The translations under genes were made by a program, and so were the position numbers. This document shows, in pieces, positions 32,553-40,877 of a stretch of DNA of 41,016 nt. The notes under the pieces were generated by a model. That model was not told the origin of the DNA, did not search any database, and worked only from the letters and a program-made list of their open reading frames with translations. The stretch's first letter is position 1, and each line of letters starts with the position of its first letter. This DNA comes from Planctomycetaceae bacterium (GTDB taxonomy: Bacteria; Planctomycetota; Planctomycetia; Pirellulales; UBA1268), in NCBI GenBank assembly GCA_947453375.1, contig CANGGT010000012.1, forward strand, positions 1 to 41,016, written 5' to 3'.

Positions 32553-32713
32553 GGGAGAAGGGACCCGAAGTGTATAGACTGCCCGTCCCAGGCTACGATA
32601 CTGGTTTCCTGGCGTTCTCCGTTGCCGCCCCCCCGCGGCGCGGCCATTGGACGGCCCGGGGGTGGAGTTTCAGTTCGCCAGTGCCCCTGGTGGTCGCTCT
32701 CCGGAATGCAGTC
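32553..32713. promoter_or_regulatory. Divergent promoter region of the T6SS locus
   Basis: This 161-base interval separates the minus-strand giant gene (start 32552) from tssK (start 32714), so promoters for both arms should be here. On the minus strand TATACA (32576 to 32571) could be a -10 element with a very short leader. I see no good -35 match on either strand, which leaves room for an alternative sigma factor such as the one encoded at 36533. Confidence 0.4.
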
Positions 32714-34180
32714 ATGCGTCATCTTCCTGTGAACTGGTCGGAGGGAATGTTCCTCCGGCCTCATCATTTCCAGGCTGCCGATAGGCATGCGGTGGAGCGG
32801 TTGGCCTTCTCCACCATCGCCGCGGAGCCTTACTGCTACGGGATCGTGAGGCTGGAAATCGACCCGGTGGCTCTGGCCAACCGTCAACTCGAACTCCGGG
32901 CGTGCCAGGCCCGCCTTCGGGACGGCGGGCTGGTGTGGCTCGAGCCGGGCGAGGAACCGGAGCGTGTCAATCTGAGTACGTCATTGGCGGAAATGGTGAA
33001 ATTGTCGGCCGCCCTCGGCGAGTCACTCCAGGCCAACGAGACGGTCCGGGTTTATCTGGCCGTGCCGCGGTTTGACCCGGGGGGCCCGAACGTCTCACCG
33101 CCCGGACCGGACAGTCGCAGCCGCTTCAAGGCCGTCCAGCAGTCGCTTCAAGACGAGGCCTCGGGGGGCAACGATCAGGAGATCGATTTCCTCCGGCTCA
33201 ACCTCCGGCTCAAGCTTTCGACCGAGGATCTTTCCGGTTTCGAAGTCCTGCCGATCGCCCAGATCCGCCAGGCGGCAAACCGCGAGGGCGCTCCCGAGAT
33301 CGATCCCGATTATTTTCCGCCGATGCTGTCGGTCGATGCGTGGCCGCCGTTGGGCCGTGACGTCGTGCGGGGCATCTACGACCTGATTGGCCGCAAGGTG
33401 GAGGTGCTCACGGAGCAGGTCGTCAGTCGGCAGGTCGGGTTCTCCAGTTCGGAGCCGGGCGATTTGGATCGGCTGTTCATGCTTTCCAAACTCCTCGAAG
33501 CCCGTGGCGTGTTGCGGGTGATCGCCTTCGCCCGCGGCGTCCACCCGCGGACCGCATACACAGAGCTGTGCCGCGTGGCCGGGCAATTGGCGATTTTCGA
33601 GGCCGATCGCCGGCTCGAAGAACTTCCCGTCTACGACCATGACGACCTGGCGCGGGTTTTTCGGCGAGTCAAAGAGATCATCGAGGCGATGCTTTCGCGC
33701 GTGGCAGTGCTCGATTTCGAGCAGCGTTACTTCGTGGGGATTGGCACGGCAACGCTCTCGGCCGCGCTCGAGCCTAAATGGCTGCAGTCCGACTGGCAGT
33801 GCTACGTCGGGGTCCTCCGGGGAGACATGTCGGAAGAGATTTGCCACCGCCTGCTGACGGGCGACAACCACCTCGACTGGAAGCTGGGAAGTACGGAGGA
33901 GGTAGACCGGTTGTTCCGGATGGGGGTGCCTGGTCTGGAACTCTTTCCGGTCGAACGCCTGCCACGGGGCCTGCCCGCGCGGAGTGGATGGCTTTATTAT
34001 CGGATCGGGACGGAGAACCCTGCTTGGCGGTCGGTGCAGGCGACGCAGTCGATGGGGATCCGCCTGCGGGATACGTCGATCCTCAACGCCGACGAGTTGG
34101 CTGGTAGACGCCGAGTCGACGTCGCCTACGAAAGCCAGAAGGGGTCGCTCGAGTTCGCGCTCTTCGCCATACCCAGGTGA
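32714..34180 (+). CDS. tssK: Type VI secretion system baseplate protein TssK
   Basis: TssK links the T6SS baseplate wedges to the TssJLM membrane complex. The 488-aa protein opens with the family signature VNWSEGMFLRPHHFQAADR (residues 5-23) and continues with LSTEDLSGFEVLPIAQI, EIDPDYFPPML and the C-terminal GVPGLELFPVERLPRGLPAR region; length and motifs fit TssK. The ATG at 32714 starts right before the signature; the frame is open far upstream but antisense to the divergent gene. The stop overlaps the tssL GTG as GTGA. It heads the plus-strand T6SS operon. Confidence 0.93.
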   Translation: MRHLPVNWSEGMFLRPHHFQAADRHAVERLAFSTIAAEPYCYGIVRLEIDPVALANRQLELRACQARLRDGGLVWLEPGEEPERVNLSTSLAEMVKLSAALGESLQANETVRVYLAVPRFDPGGPNVSPPGPDSRSRFKAVQQSLQDEASGGNDQEIDFLRLNLRLKLSTEDLSGFEVLPIAQIRQAANREGAPEIDPDYFPPMLSVDAWPPLGRDVVRGIYDLIGRKVEVLTEQVVSRQVGFSSSEPGDLDRLFMLSKLLEARGVLRVIAFARGVHPRTAYTELCRVAGQLAIFEADRRLEELPVYDHDDLARVFRRVKEIIEAMLSRVAVLDFEQRYFVGIGTATLSAALEPKWLQSDWQCYVGVLRGDMSEEICHRLLTGDNHLDWKLGSTEEVDRLFRMGVPGLELFPVERLPRGLPARSGWLYYRIGTENPAWRSVQATQSMGIRLRDTSILNADELAGRRRVDVAYESQKGSLEFALFAIPR

Positions 34181-34848
34181 AACGCCGCGGAGCGATCCGC
34201 GTCGGTCCGGACGAGCATGCAGGCAGCAGGGACATGACTCCAGATTTTGTTGTCGCCGTTGTCCCACTCATGCAGGACGTGCTCGCGCTGGCGGAGCGGG
34301 CCGCGAACGGCAACGCGGGCCCTGTCGATGCCGAACGGGCCGCGCTTCGGGCGCGGTTCGACGCCACGGCCGCCAGATGCCGCGGGCCGCTGGCGGCGGA
34401 GTGGGACCTGGCCGGCTATGCCTTGGCTGCGGCGGCCGACGAATTGATGATCGTCGATATCGTGTGGCCAGGGCAATCGTGGTGGGAGAACCATGCGATC
34501 GAGGTTGAACTGTACGGATCGCGACGGAGAGCCACCGAGTTCTACGCGCGGGCCGAAAAGGCAGCCGCTCTGCCGTCCCGCGATGTGTTGCAGGTGTACG
34601 TCGCCGCTGTCTTGATGGGATTCCGCGGCATTTTCCGCGACCGTCCCGACGCGCTCGACACCTGGCTGCGGGCCAACGGACAACTCATCAAACTGAGCGT
34701 CGATCGGCCCATCGTGCCCGCGATTGGTCCGGAGGTGTCCGGAGCGCCACCTCTCTCGGGCAGATCCGAACTGATGTGGGCGATTCTTGTGTCGGCCTTG
34801 TCGGCGGCGGCGCTGATCGTCACCGCTTGGGGGGCATTTCTCCTTTGA
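34177..34848 (+). CDS. tssL: Type VI secretion system inner-membrane protein TssL (DotU family)
   Basis: 223 aa from a GTG overlapping the tssK stop; an internal ATG at 34234 (MTPDFVVAVVPLMQDVLALA) is the more usual TssL-like start. The cytoplasmic helical domain has the DotU pattern: YALAAAADELMIVDIVWPGQ, SWWENHAIEVELYGSRRRA, EFYARAEK, YVAAVLMGFRGIFRD. A single C-terminal transmembrane helix (about 199-222, MWAILVSALSAAALIVTAWG) anchors it with the bulk in the cytoplasm. There is no peptidoglycan-binding extension. TssL pairs with TssM and docks TssK; all three are adjacent here. Confidence 0.88.
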   Translation: MKRRGAIRVGPDEHAGSRDMTPDFVVAVVPLMQDVLALAERAANGNAGPVDAERAALRARFDATAARCRGPLAAEWDLAGYALAAAADELMIVDIVWPGQSWWENHAIEVELYGSRRRATEFYARAEKAAALPSRDVLQVYVAAVLMGFRGIFRDRPDALDTWLRANGQLIKLSVDRPIVPAIGPEVSGAPPLSGRSELMWAILVSALSAAALIVTAWGAFLL

Positions 34849-34930
34849 TCGCCCTCCTGCTCCGGGTGCGCATCAGGCCCTTGCCAACCCTGACTCCCTG
34901 TGGAAAAAGTCATCGGTGACCTGTTTCCAC

Positions 34931-34974
34931 TCGACACACCCCAAAAAACAGCCGAGGTTTTTCGGGGGTGTCGA
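34931..34974 (+). repeat. Long stem-loop between tssL and tssM
   Basis: The left arm 34931-34949 (TCGACACACCCCAAAAAAC) and right arm 34957-34974 (GTTTTTCGGGGGTGTCGA) pair over about 17 bp with one bulged A and one mismatch, around AGCCGAG. It lies in the 194-base gap between two genes that should be co-transcribed. It has no trailing U-run; an mRNA processing or partial-termination element is likely. Confidence 0.65.
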
Positions 34975-35042
34975 CCGCCGCATCCGGTGGCGGATCACTT
35001 CATCCATAGCCAGCGAAGCCTGCCGCCGCGGTCCACCCCACC

Positions 35043-36536
35043 ATGCAACTCCTGCTGAAAATCCTGCTGTTGCCATACACGGCCGTCGTGGCGGCAGTCC
35101 GTTGGTTCGGCACCGTGTCGGTGGCGGCAAGGATTGCCTGGATCGTCGCGCTGTTTCAACTGGTCGTCGTGCTCTTGGCGGTCAGCGTGGTGGTGTGGAC
35201 CGGCGACCGTGCCGTCCTCCAGTCGTGGTGGAGCCCGGGCAAAGGGTTCGCGCTGGTGACGCTCCTCCTCGTCGTGCCCTTGCTTGTCTATCAGGCAGCC
35301 CGCCTGTGGCTGGAACACCAGGACGGCCGCTGGCCTGACATCCGAGCCGCTTGGGACGCAGCAACCGTCGAGCTTGCCCGGCAACAGATTTCCCTGACCG
35401 AATCGCCCCTGTTTCTCGTCCTCGGAACTGATGGCGGCGAGTCCGAGCGGGCCCTGTTCGCAGAGTCGCCGACGGCACTCATCGTCGAGCAGTCGCCAAG
35501 CGGGGGTGGACCACTCCATGTCTTCGCCTCTCAGGACGCGATCTTCGTCTGTCTGTCCGGAGCCGGGCAGACTTCGGTTGCCGCGATGGCCGTCAGAGCG
35601 GCGGCCGCAGACGGACAGCGGACGGGGGGCACGCTGCCGGCCGCTCCGGCGCTGGGAGACAATCGCGACACTTCGGGAGAGCCTTTGGATGCCAACGCCG
35701 GCGGCGGGCAACGCCCGGCACCGACGGCTGCCACGCTCCAGTCTGGCAGAGAGCGACGCGAGGCTCTCGAACGCCTCGAATACGCCTGTGACCAACTGCG
35801 GCAGGCCCGTGTCCCCATAGCCGGGATCAACGGCGTCTGTGTCCTGCTTCCGCTGCAGATGAGCCACCCGGCCGACGCGTATGCCTCGAGTCTCGGACAG
35901 GCGTTGGGAGAGGATCTGGCAACCGTCACTCGGGTGCTCGGAGTGAGAGCGCCGGTGACCTTGGTGGCGGGAGTCCTCCAGGATGACCCGGCGATCGAGG
36001 AATTGCTCAGCCGGCTCGAGGCAGGGAAGCGGTCCGCGGCCTGTGGGCAACCGTTTCCGCCAGGCTTGAAGCCAACGCCCGAGTCCCTGCGTGCCCTGGC
36101 GTTGAATGCCACCGGCCCACTGAACGATCTTCTGGGGGAACTGCTGCTCGACCCTCGGCGGATCGCGCAGCAACCCACCAACCGCCACCTGCTGGCGATG
36201 CTCCTTCGGCTGCGACTGCATGTCAGTTCGCAACTGGCCCGGGTACTCCTTCCGGCGTTCTGTCCCGATCCCCACCACTCCGGCGGTGGCCGTGGGGGTG
36301 TTGCACCGCTCTTGGCAGGCTGTTACGTCGCTGCGATTTCGCGTCAGCCCAATCGTCGGGCCTTTGTCCGGGAGGTACTCGACCGGGTCATGACCCTGCA
36401 GGGCGAACTCGACTGGACCGACGAGAGTCTGCGGGCCGAAGCCTGGGCAATTCGGACGTCACGGGGGCTGTTCGCTGCCGTTGCCGTGATGGTTACCGCG
36501 ATCGGGTTGATCATCTGGTGGAAATGGTCGCGATGA
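35043..36536 (+). CDS. tssM: Reduced TssM (IcmF)-like T6SS membrane protein
   Basis: 497 aa, less than half the usual TssM length. It has two N-terminal transmembrane helices (about 31-53 and 68-87), a cytoplasmic domain and a third helix at the very C-terminus (LFAAVAVMVTAIGLIIWWKW). The cytoplasmic part follows the IcmF order: PLFLVLGTDGGES at 122-134 where a P-loop is expected, FASQDAIFVCLSGAG where the DTAG strand lies, and AGINGVCVLLPLQ for the PVNGV... strand, then RAPVTLVAGVLQDDPAIEELLSRL. The P-loop Lys and the DTAG Asp are missing, so nucleotide binding is unlikely. The whole periplasmic region is absent. Its place after tssK-tssL supports the call. The stop overlaps the next gene as ATGA. 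Confidence 0.72.
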   Translation: MQLLLKILLLPYTAVVAAVRWFGTVSVAARIAWIVALFQLVVVLLAVSVVVWTGDRAVLQSWWSPGKGFALVTLLLVVPLLVYQAARLWLEHQDGRWPDIRAAWDAATVELARQQISLTESPLFLVLGTDGGESERALFAESPTALIVEQSPSGGGPLHVFASQDAIFVCLSGAGQTSVAAMAVRAAAADGQRTGGTLPAAPALGDNRDTSGEPLDANAGGGQRPAPTAATLQSGRERREALERLEYACDQLRQARVPIAGINGVCVLLPLQMSHPADAYASSLGQALGEDLATVTRVLGVRAPVTLVAGVLQDDPAIEELLSRLEAGKRSAACGQPFPPGLKPTPESLRALALNATGPLNDLLGELLLDPRRIAQQPTNRHLLAMLLRLRLHVSSQLARVLLPAFCPDPHHSGGGRGGVAPLLAGCYVAAISRQPNRRAFVREVLDRVMTLQGELDWTDESLRAEAWAIRTSRGLFAAVAVMVTAIGLIIWWKWSR

Positions 36537-37213
36537 CCGCGGGGCCGTCGGTGGCTCAGCGGGACGAGATGTTCATGCTGCACCAGGGCCTCGTGCGGGC
36601 GATCGCCTGGAAAACCCATCAACGGTGTCCGCGCACCGTCGACCTGGATGATCTCGTGTCCTATGGACAAATAGGCCTGCTCGAGGCGATCGCCGCGTTT
36701 GATGCCAAACGTGGCCGGAAGTTCACGACCTATGCCTGGCATCGCATCCGCGGGGCGATGCTCGACGGGCTGGGAAAGATGGCATGGTTCGATCGTGCCG
36801 CGTACGAGGCGGGGCGTTACGAGCGCCGGCCGGCAGACGCCGCACCGACGCCGCCGGCGCAAGAGCCCGAGTGTGGGCCATCATCGAAGGGGCGGGTGGG
36901 CGCGGGGCCAGCCTCCGAGCAGCAGCCCCCACGGCGTCCGGCACGGACCGACCTGCATGAACTCCACCTGCTCGGCAGGGAAGCCGACGCCAGTCAAGCG
37001 ACACTCCATCTGGAGTTGGTGATGTGCCTGAGGGATCTGCTCGACGCTCTGCCCGAGAAAGAGGCGGCCCTGGTGCGTGGGACTTTTTTCGAGGGCCGCA
37101 CGCTCACAGAGGCCGCCAGGCGGGTGGGGATCAGCGTCGCCTGGGCCAGCCGGCTGCAGACCAGAACCCTGGCGGATCTGCGGATCGCCCTGGAACGCGG
37201 CGGATTCGCCTGA
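36533..37213 (+). CDS. Sigma-70 family factor (FliA/WhiG-like) inside the T6SS operon
   Basis: 226 aa from the ATG at 36533 that overlaps the tssM stop (ATGA); an upstream ATG at 36518 is less likely. Region 2 is clear: DLDDLVSYGQIGLLEAIAAF, RGRKFTTYAWHRIRGAMLDG. A Pro-rich insert (about 100-140) replaces much of region 3. Region 4 reads LLDALPEKEAALVRGTFFEG, then RTLTEAARRVGISVAWASRL. The LDDLVSYGQIGLLEA pattern is that of FliA/WhiG/SigB-type alternative sigma factors. Being coupled to tssM, it probably directs transcription of T6SS or linked effector genes. No anti-sigma gene is seen in the window. Confidence 0.88.
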   Translation: MTAGPSVAQRDEMFMLHQGLVRAIAWKTHQRCPRTVDLDDLVSYGQIGLLEAIAAFDAKRGRKFTTYAWHRIRGAMLDGLGKMAWFDRAAYEAGRYERRPADAAPTPPAQEPECGPSSKGRVGAGPASEQQPPRRPARTDLHELHLLGREADASQATLHLELVMCLRDLLDALPEKEAALVRGTFFEGRTLTEAARRVGISVAWASRLQTRTLADLRIALERGGFA

Positions 37214-37403
37214 CGATCAAGAACGAATTCAAGCCGGGGGTTTTTCTCGCAGGCCGCATCGGCGGCACGACCGACACAACCCTCCACCAGGCCGCAGTGA
37301 GCCCGACCGAAGCGGGGGCCATCGCGGCCCAGCCCTCAGTCGAGGCCGCTTTTCCTATTGTAGAGTGTGGGAAGACTTTGCGGCCTTGCTAGGAGTCCCT
37401 GCC

Positions 37404-38588
37404 ATGCCACTCTCCGTCGATATCGAACCGAACGACTTCAGCTATCCGATCAGCGGGGATCAGCCCTGCGGCGAGAACCTCCAGCTTTCCGAGGACGGGA
37501 GGGCAGCACGGTCGGCCCTCCGCGATTTTCGCGAGGAGGCTCGCCGGATCGAGCGTCGCGCTGACGACGGTGACAGCTCGGACGGGGGTTGGCCCGCGGC
37601 CCGTGGCGTCTGGGAAGAAGTCCGAGACGGCGGGCTCGAAATCCTCAGGAACCGCTCTCGTGACCTCGAAATCGCAGCGATGACCATCGAGGCCCTCGCG
37701 CGAACCGACGGTTTCATCGGGCTCGCGGCCGGCTTCGCGATGACCCGCGTGATGGTGGAATCGACGTGGGGCGATCTCTTTCCAATTCCCGATCCGGAGG
37801 ATGGGCCGGCGGACGAGCAGGCCGTTGTCGAAGAGCGGACACTGCCGCTGCAGCGACTCGTCGGCATCGATAGCGAGGGGTTGCTGATTCCCGCCATCCT
37901 CCACATTCCGTTCACGAAGAGCCGGTCCGACGAAGAATATGCCCTCTGTCACTGGCGAAGCAGTCGCGACCTCGTTCACGAGGAGAGCGAAGAAAAGTTG
38001 AAGCTGGCGGTCGAGCGCGGCGCGGTGTCACCCACGCAGTTCGAACAGGCCGTCGCCTCCACGCCTGTCCCCCATCTCCGGGAGGTGTTCCTCGAACTTG
38101 GACATGCCGCGGAACAATGGGAATTGCTTTCCAACGCCGTGTCGAGTGCTTCTGACGGCGCCGCCGTGCTGCCGGCAGGCCCGATCCGCGACCTCTTCGA
38201 GGAGTGCGATGCGGCGATCCGCACCTTTGCCCCGGGGGCTGTTCCACAGACCAAGGAGGAGCCCGTCGACAGCGATGGCGGCGCTGCTGCCGAAGGGACA
38301 TCGACCGATGAAGCGGACGCAGAGATAGGCGGGGGGCGGCGGGGGGCGCCCGCCAATCGCGCCGAGGCCTTCGATCAATTGGAGTCGATCGCCGTTTTTT
38401 TCGAACGACGCGACCCGCACAGCCTTGTCGGTGCACAAATCCGCAACGTGGTGCGGCTGGGGCGCTTGCCACGGGAAGCCTATTACCGTGAGCTCCTTCG
38501 CGACGAAGCCGCCCTGGCGATGCTTTTCCGCGCCGCGGGAATGGATGGAGAGGGAGCGAGTGTCGACGGGGGCGAAAGCGACGGGTGA
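37404..38588 (+). CDS. tssA: Type VI secretion system protein TssA (ImpA)
   Basis: TssA proteins cap or organise sheath and tube assembly at the baseplate or distal end. The 394-aa product begins with the ImpA N-terminal motif YPISGDQPCGENLQLS (residues 14-29). It then has a helical domain (WEEVRDGGLEILRNRSRDLE, AMTIEALARTDGFIGLAAGF, TWGDLFPIPDPEDGP) with the conserved W-G-D-L-(F/Y)-P element, an acidic Ala/Gly/Asp linker and a C-terminal helical segment (RAEAFDQLESIAVFFERRDP, GRLPREAYYREL). The ATG at 37404 is chosen because upstream codons in the frame lie in the 190-base intergenic gap after the sigma gene and do not look coding. It is followed by a promoter-like site and tssB. Confidence 0.88.
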   Translation: MPLSVDIEPNDFSYPISGDQPCGENLQLSEDGRAARSALRDFREEARRIERRADDGDSSDGGWPAARGVWEEVRDGGLEILRNRSRDLEIAAMTIEALARTDGFIGLAAGFAMTRVMVESTWGDLFPIPDPEDGPADEQAVVEERTLPLQRLVGIDSEGLLIPAILHIPFTKSRSDEEYALCHWRSSRDLVHEESEEKLKLAVERGAVSPTQFEQAVASTPVPHLREVFLELGHAAEQWELLSNAVSSASDGAAVLPAGPIRDLFEECDAAIRTFAPGAVPQTKEEPVDSDGGAAAEGTSTDEADAEIGGGRRGAPANRAEAFDQLESIAVFFERRDPHSLVGAQIRNVVRLGRLPREAYYRELLRDEAALAMLFRAAGMDGEGASVDGGESDG

Positions 38589-38614
38589 TATTTACCCGTC
38601 TTTTGGCCACTGCT

Positions 38615-38644
38615 TTGACACGTGCCGGTCAGTTGGGATATTTT
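38615..38644 (+). promoter_or_regulatory. Sigma-70-like promoter before tssB
   Basis: TTGACA at 38615-38620 is a consensus -35 element. TATTTT at 38639-38644 follows after 18 nt, in the only AT-rich patch of the region. It lies about 53 nt before the tssB ATG, allowing extra expression of the sheath genes, which are needed in large amounts. Confidence 0.6.
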
Positions 38645-38696
38645 TTGGCGGTGGTTGGGTCTTGATCGCACACGCCGGGGTTGAAGGAGCCAAACG

Positions 38697-39206
38697 ATGC
38701 CAGAGTCCGTTCACGGCAAGCTGTCTCGAGTCAGGAAGCCTCGGGTCCACATCACCTACGACGTTGAGACGGAAGGCGCTACGGTCGTCAAGGAACTCCC
38801 CTTTGTCGTGGGCGTCATGGGAGACTTCTCGGGCAATCCCACAGAGCCCCTCAAGCCGCTCAAAGATCGCAAGTTCGTCTCGATCGACCGTGATTCCTTC
38901 GACGAGGTCATGAAGCGAATGACCCCGGGCGTGGAGATGAAGGTCGAAAACACGCTCGCCGGTGACGGGAGCGAGATGGCCGTCAAGCTCAAGTTCTCCT
39001 CGATGGAGGACTTCGAACCGGCGAAGATCGTCGAGCAGGTCGAGCCCCTGAGAAAACTCCTCGACACCCGCAACCGTCTGCGGGAACTCCTCAGCGCCGT
39101 CGATCGTGCCGATGGCCTCGAGAGCGAACTGGAAAAACTGCTGCAGGATTCGGAGCAGGTCAAGAAGCTTGCCGGTGAACTGGGCGTCGAGCCCGAGGGC
39201 AAGTGA
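38697..39206 (+). CDS. tssB: Type VI secretion contractile sheath small subunit TssB
   Basis: 169 aa with the full TssB/VipA pattern: [56 protein letters not shown], and the C-terminal helices [35 protein letters not shown]. It polymerises with TssC into the sheath that contracts to drive the tube. tssC starts about 100 nt downstream. Confidence 0.97.
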   Translation: MPESVHGKLSRVRKPRVHITYDVETEGATVVKELPFVVGVMGDFSGNPTEPLKPLKDRKFVSIDRDSFDEVMKRMTPGVEMKVENTLAGDGSEMAVKLKFSSMEDFEPAKIVEQVEPLRKLLDTRNRLRELLSAVDRADGLESELEKLLQDSEQVKKLAGELGVEPEGK

Positions 39207-39303
39207 TCGTTCCGCGGACCGTGTCTGAATCAACGAATCCCACATCCACCATCTGCCGCCGGGCGCTGTCGCCCGAGTCGCCCCCCCAGGATTGAGCATA
39301 GCC

Positions 39304-40809
39304 ATGAGTACTGCCGGTGAATCCGCCAAGCAGCCAGAAGCGGCAGTCGCCGCTGGGGCCGGAAGCCTTCTCGACCAGATCACGAGCATGATGCCCCGCG
39401 CGGTCGAGAAGCCGCGGCGTGACGCACTCATCCGCTCCCTCGTCGAGGAATCGCTCAAGGGGACCGTGGCGTTTGACAAGAACATTACCAAGACAATCAG
39501 TCAGGCGATCTCCTCGATCGACGCGACGATGTCGCAGCAGTTGGCTGCGATCATGCACAATGCCGATTTCCAAAAGCTGGAAGGCTCGTGGCGTGGGATG
39601 CACCACCTCGTCATGAATTCCGAGACCGGAGCCCAACTCAAGATCCGCGTCATGAACATCTCCAAGCGAGAATTGTTCAAGGATCTCGACAAGGCGGTGG
39701 AGTTCGACCAGAGCCAGATTTTCAAGAAGATCTACGAGGCCGAGTTCGGATCGCCGGGTGGCGAGCCCTACGGCGCCATGATCGGCGACTACGAGTTCTC
39801 GAACCACCCCGAGGACGTCGATCTCCTGGCCAAGATGTCGCAGGTCTCGGCTGCCGGTTTTTGTCCGTTCGTCTCCGCCGCCTCGCCGAAGTTGCTCGGC
39901 ATGGACAGCTTCTCCGAACTGTCGAAGCCCCGCGACCTGGAAAAAATCTTCCTCGACGAGACGTACACGAAGTGGAGGAGCTTCCGCGAGTCGGACGATG
40001 CGAGGTTTGTCGTTCTGACGATGCCGCGGTCGCTCTCTCGGCTGCCGTACGGCAAGAACACGAAGGTCGTCGAGGAGTTCGACTTCGAAGAGGTCGAGTT
40101 GGACGAGAAGGGGGATGCCAAGCCGGTGCCCCACGACCATTACTCGTGGATGAACACGGCCTACGTGATGGGGGCCCGATTGACCGACGCTTTTGCCAAG
40201 TTCGGCTGGTGCACGGCGATCCGCGGGGCTGAGAACGGCGGCAAGGTGGAGGGGCTTCCTGCCCACGTGTTCACCGCTGACGACGGTGACAAGTCGCTCA
40301 AGTGCCCTACCGAGATCGCGATCACCGATCGCCGCGAGGCGGAGCTGTCGAAGCTCGGTTTTTTGCCCCTTTGCCACTATAAGAACACCGACTACGCCGT
40401 CTTCTTCGGGGCCCAAACAGCCCAAAAGGCGAAGAAGTTCGACCGGCCGGAAGCGACGGCCAACGCCGCCATCTCGGCGCGCTTGCCGTACATCATGGCG
40501 ACCTCGCGGATTGCCCACTTCCTCAAAGTCATCGCCCGGGACAAGATCGGCTCGTTCATGGAGCGGCAGGATTGCGAGGAGTGGCTGAGGAGGTGGATCG
40601 CCAATTACGTTTCGTCTGACCCGCACCCCTCCGACGACGTCAAAGCGCGTTATCCCCTGGCCGAGGCCGAAATCAAGGTCGAGGAAGTCCCCGGCGCCCC
40701 CGGGAGTTACAACGCGGTCGCTTGGTTGCGTCCGTGGCTGCAACTCGAGGAACTCACCACCAGCCTGCGGATGGTGGCGAAGATTCCGGCGGCGGCGAAG
40801 GGCGGGTGA
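39304..40809 (+). CDS. tssC: Type VI secretion contractile sheath large subunit TssC
   Basis: 501 aa, the expected length. Diagnostic stretches: [53 protein letters not shown]-type segment ([15 protein letters not shown]), [20 protein letters not shown], the [16 protein letters not shown] helix, and the C-terminal [20 protein letters not shown]. The ATG at 39304 is preferred over one 12 nt earlier. It completes the TssBC sheath pair; the genes for tube, spike and remaining baseplate are probably beyond the right edge. Confidence 0.97.
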   Translation: MSTAGESAKQPEAAVAAGAGSLLDQITSMMPRAVEKPRRDALIRSLVEESLKGTVAFDKNITKTISQAISSIDATMSQQLAAIMHNADFQKLEGSWRGMHHLVMNSETGAQLKIRVMNISKRELFKDLDKAVEFDQSQIFKKIYEAEFGSPGGEPYGAMIGDYEFSNHPEDVDLLAKMSQVSAAGFCPFVSAASPKLLGMDSFSELSKPRDLEKIFLDETYTKWRSFRESDDARFVVLTMPRSLSRLPYGKNTKVVEEFDFEEVELDEKGDAKPVPHDHYSWMNTAYVMGARLTDAFAKFGWCTAIRGAENGGKVEGLPAHVFTADDGDKSLKCPTEIAITDRREAELSKLGFLPLCHYKNTDYAVFFGAQTAQKAKKFDRPEATANAAISARLPYIMATSRIAHFLKVIARDKIGSFMERQDCEEWLRRWIANYVSSDPHPSDDVKARYPLAEAEIKVEEVPGAPGSYNAVAWLRPWLQLEELTTSLRMVAKIPAAAKGG

Positions 40810-40877
40810 TTCGTCGGGGTCCGGGAACACTGGAGCCAGATGGTGCCGGGGCTGGGCACCGGCAGAGGGGGGCTTGA

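Noticed and set aside
32714-40809. Extracellular contractile injection system (phage-tail-like) instead of T6SS
   Set aside because: TssK, TssL and a TssM-like protein with membrane helices are present; free particles lack this membrane complex.
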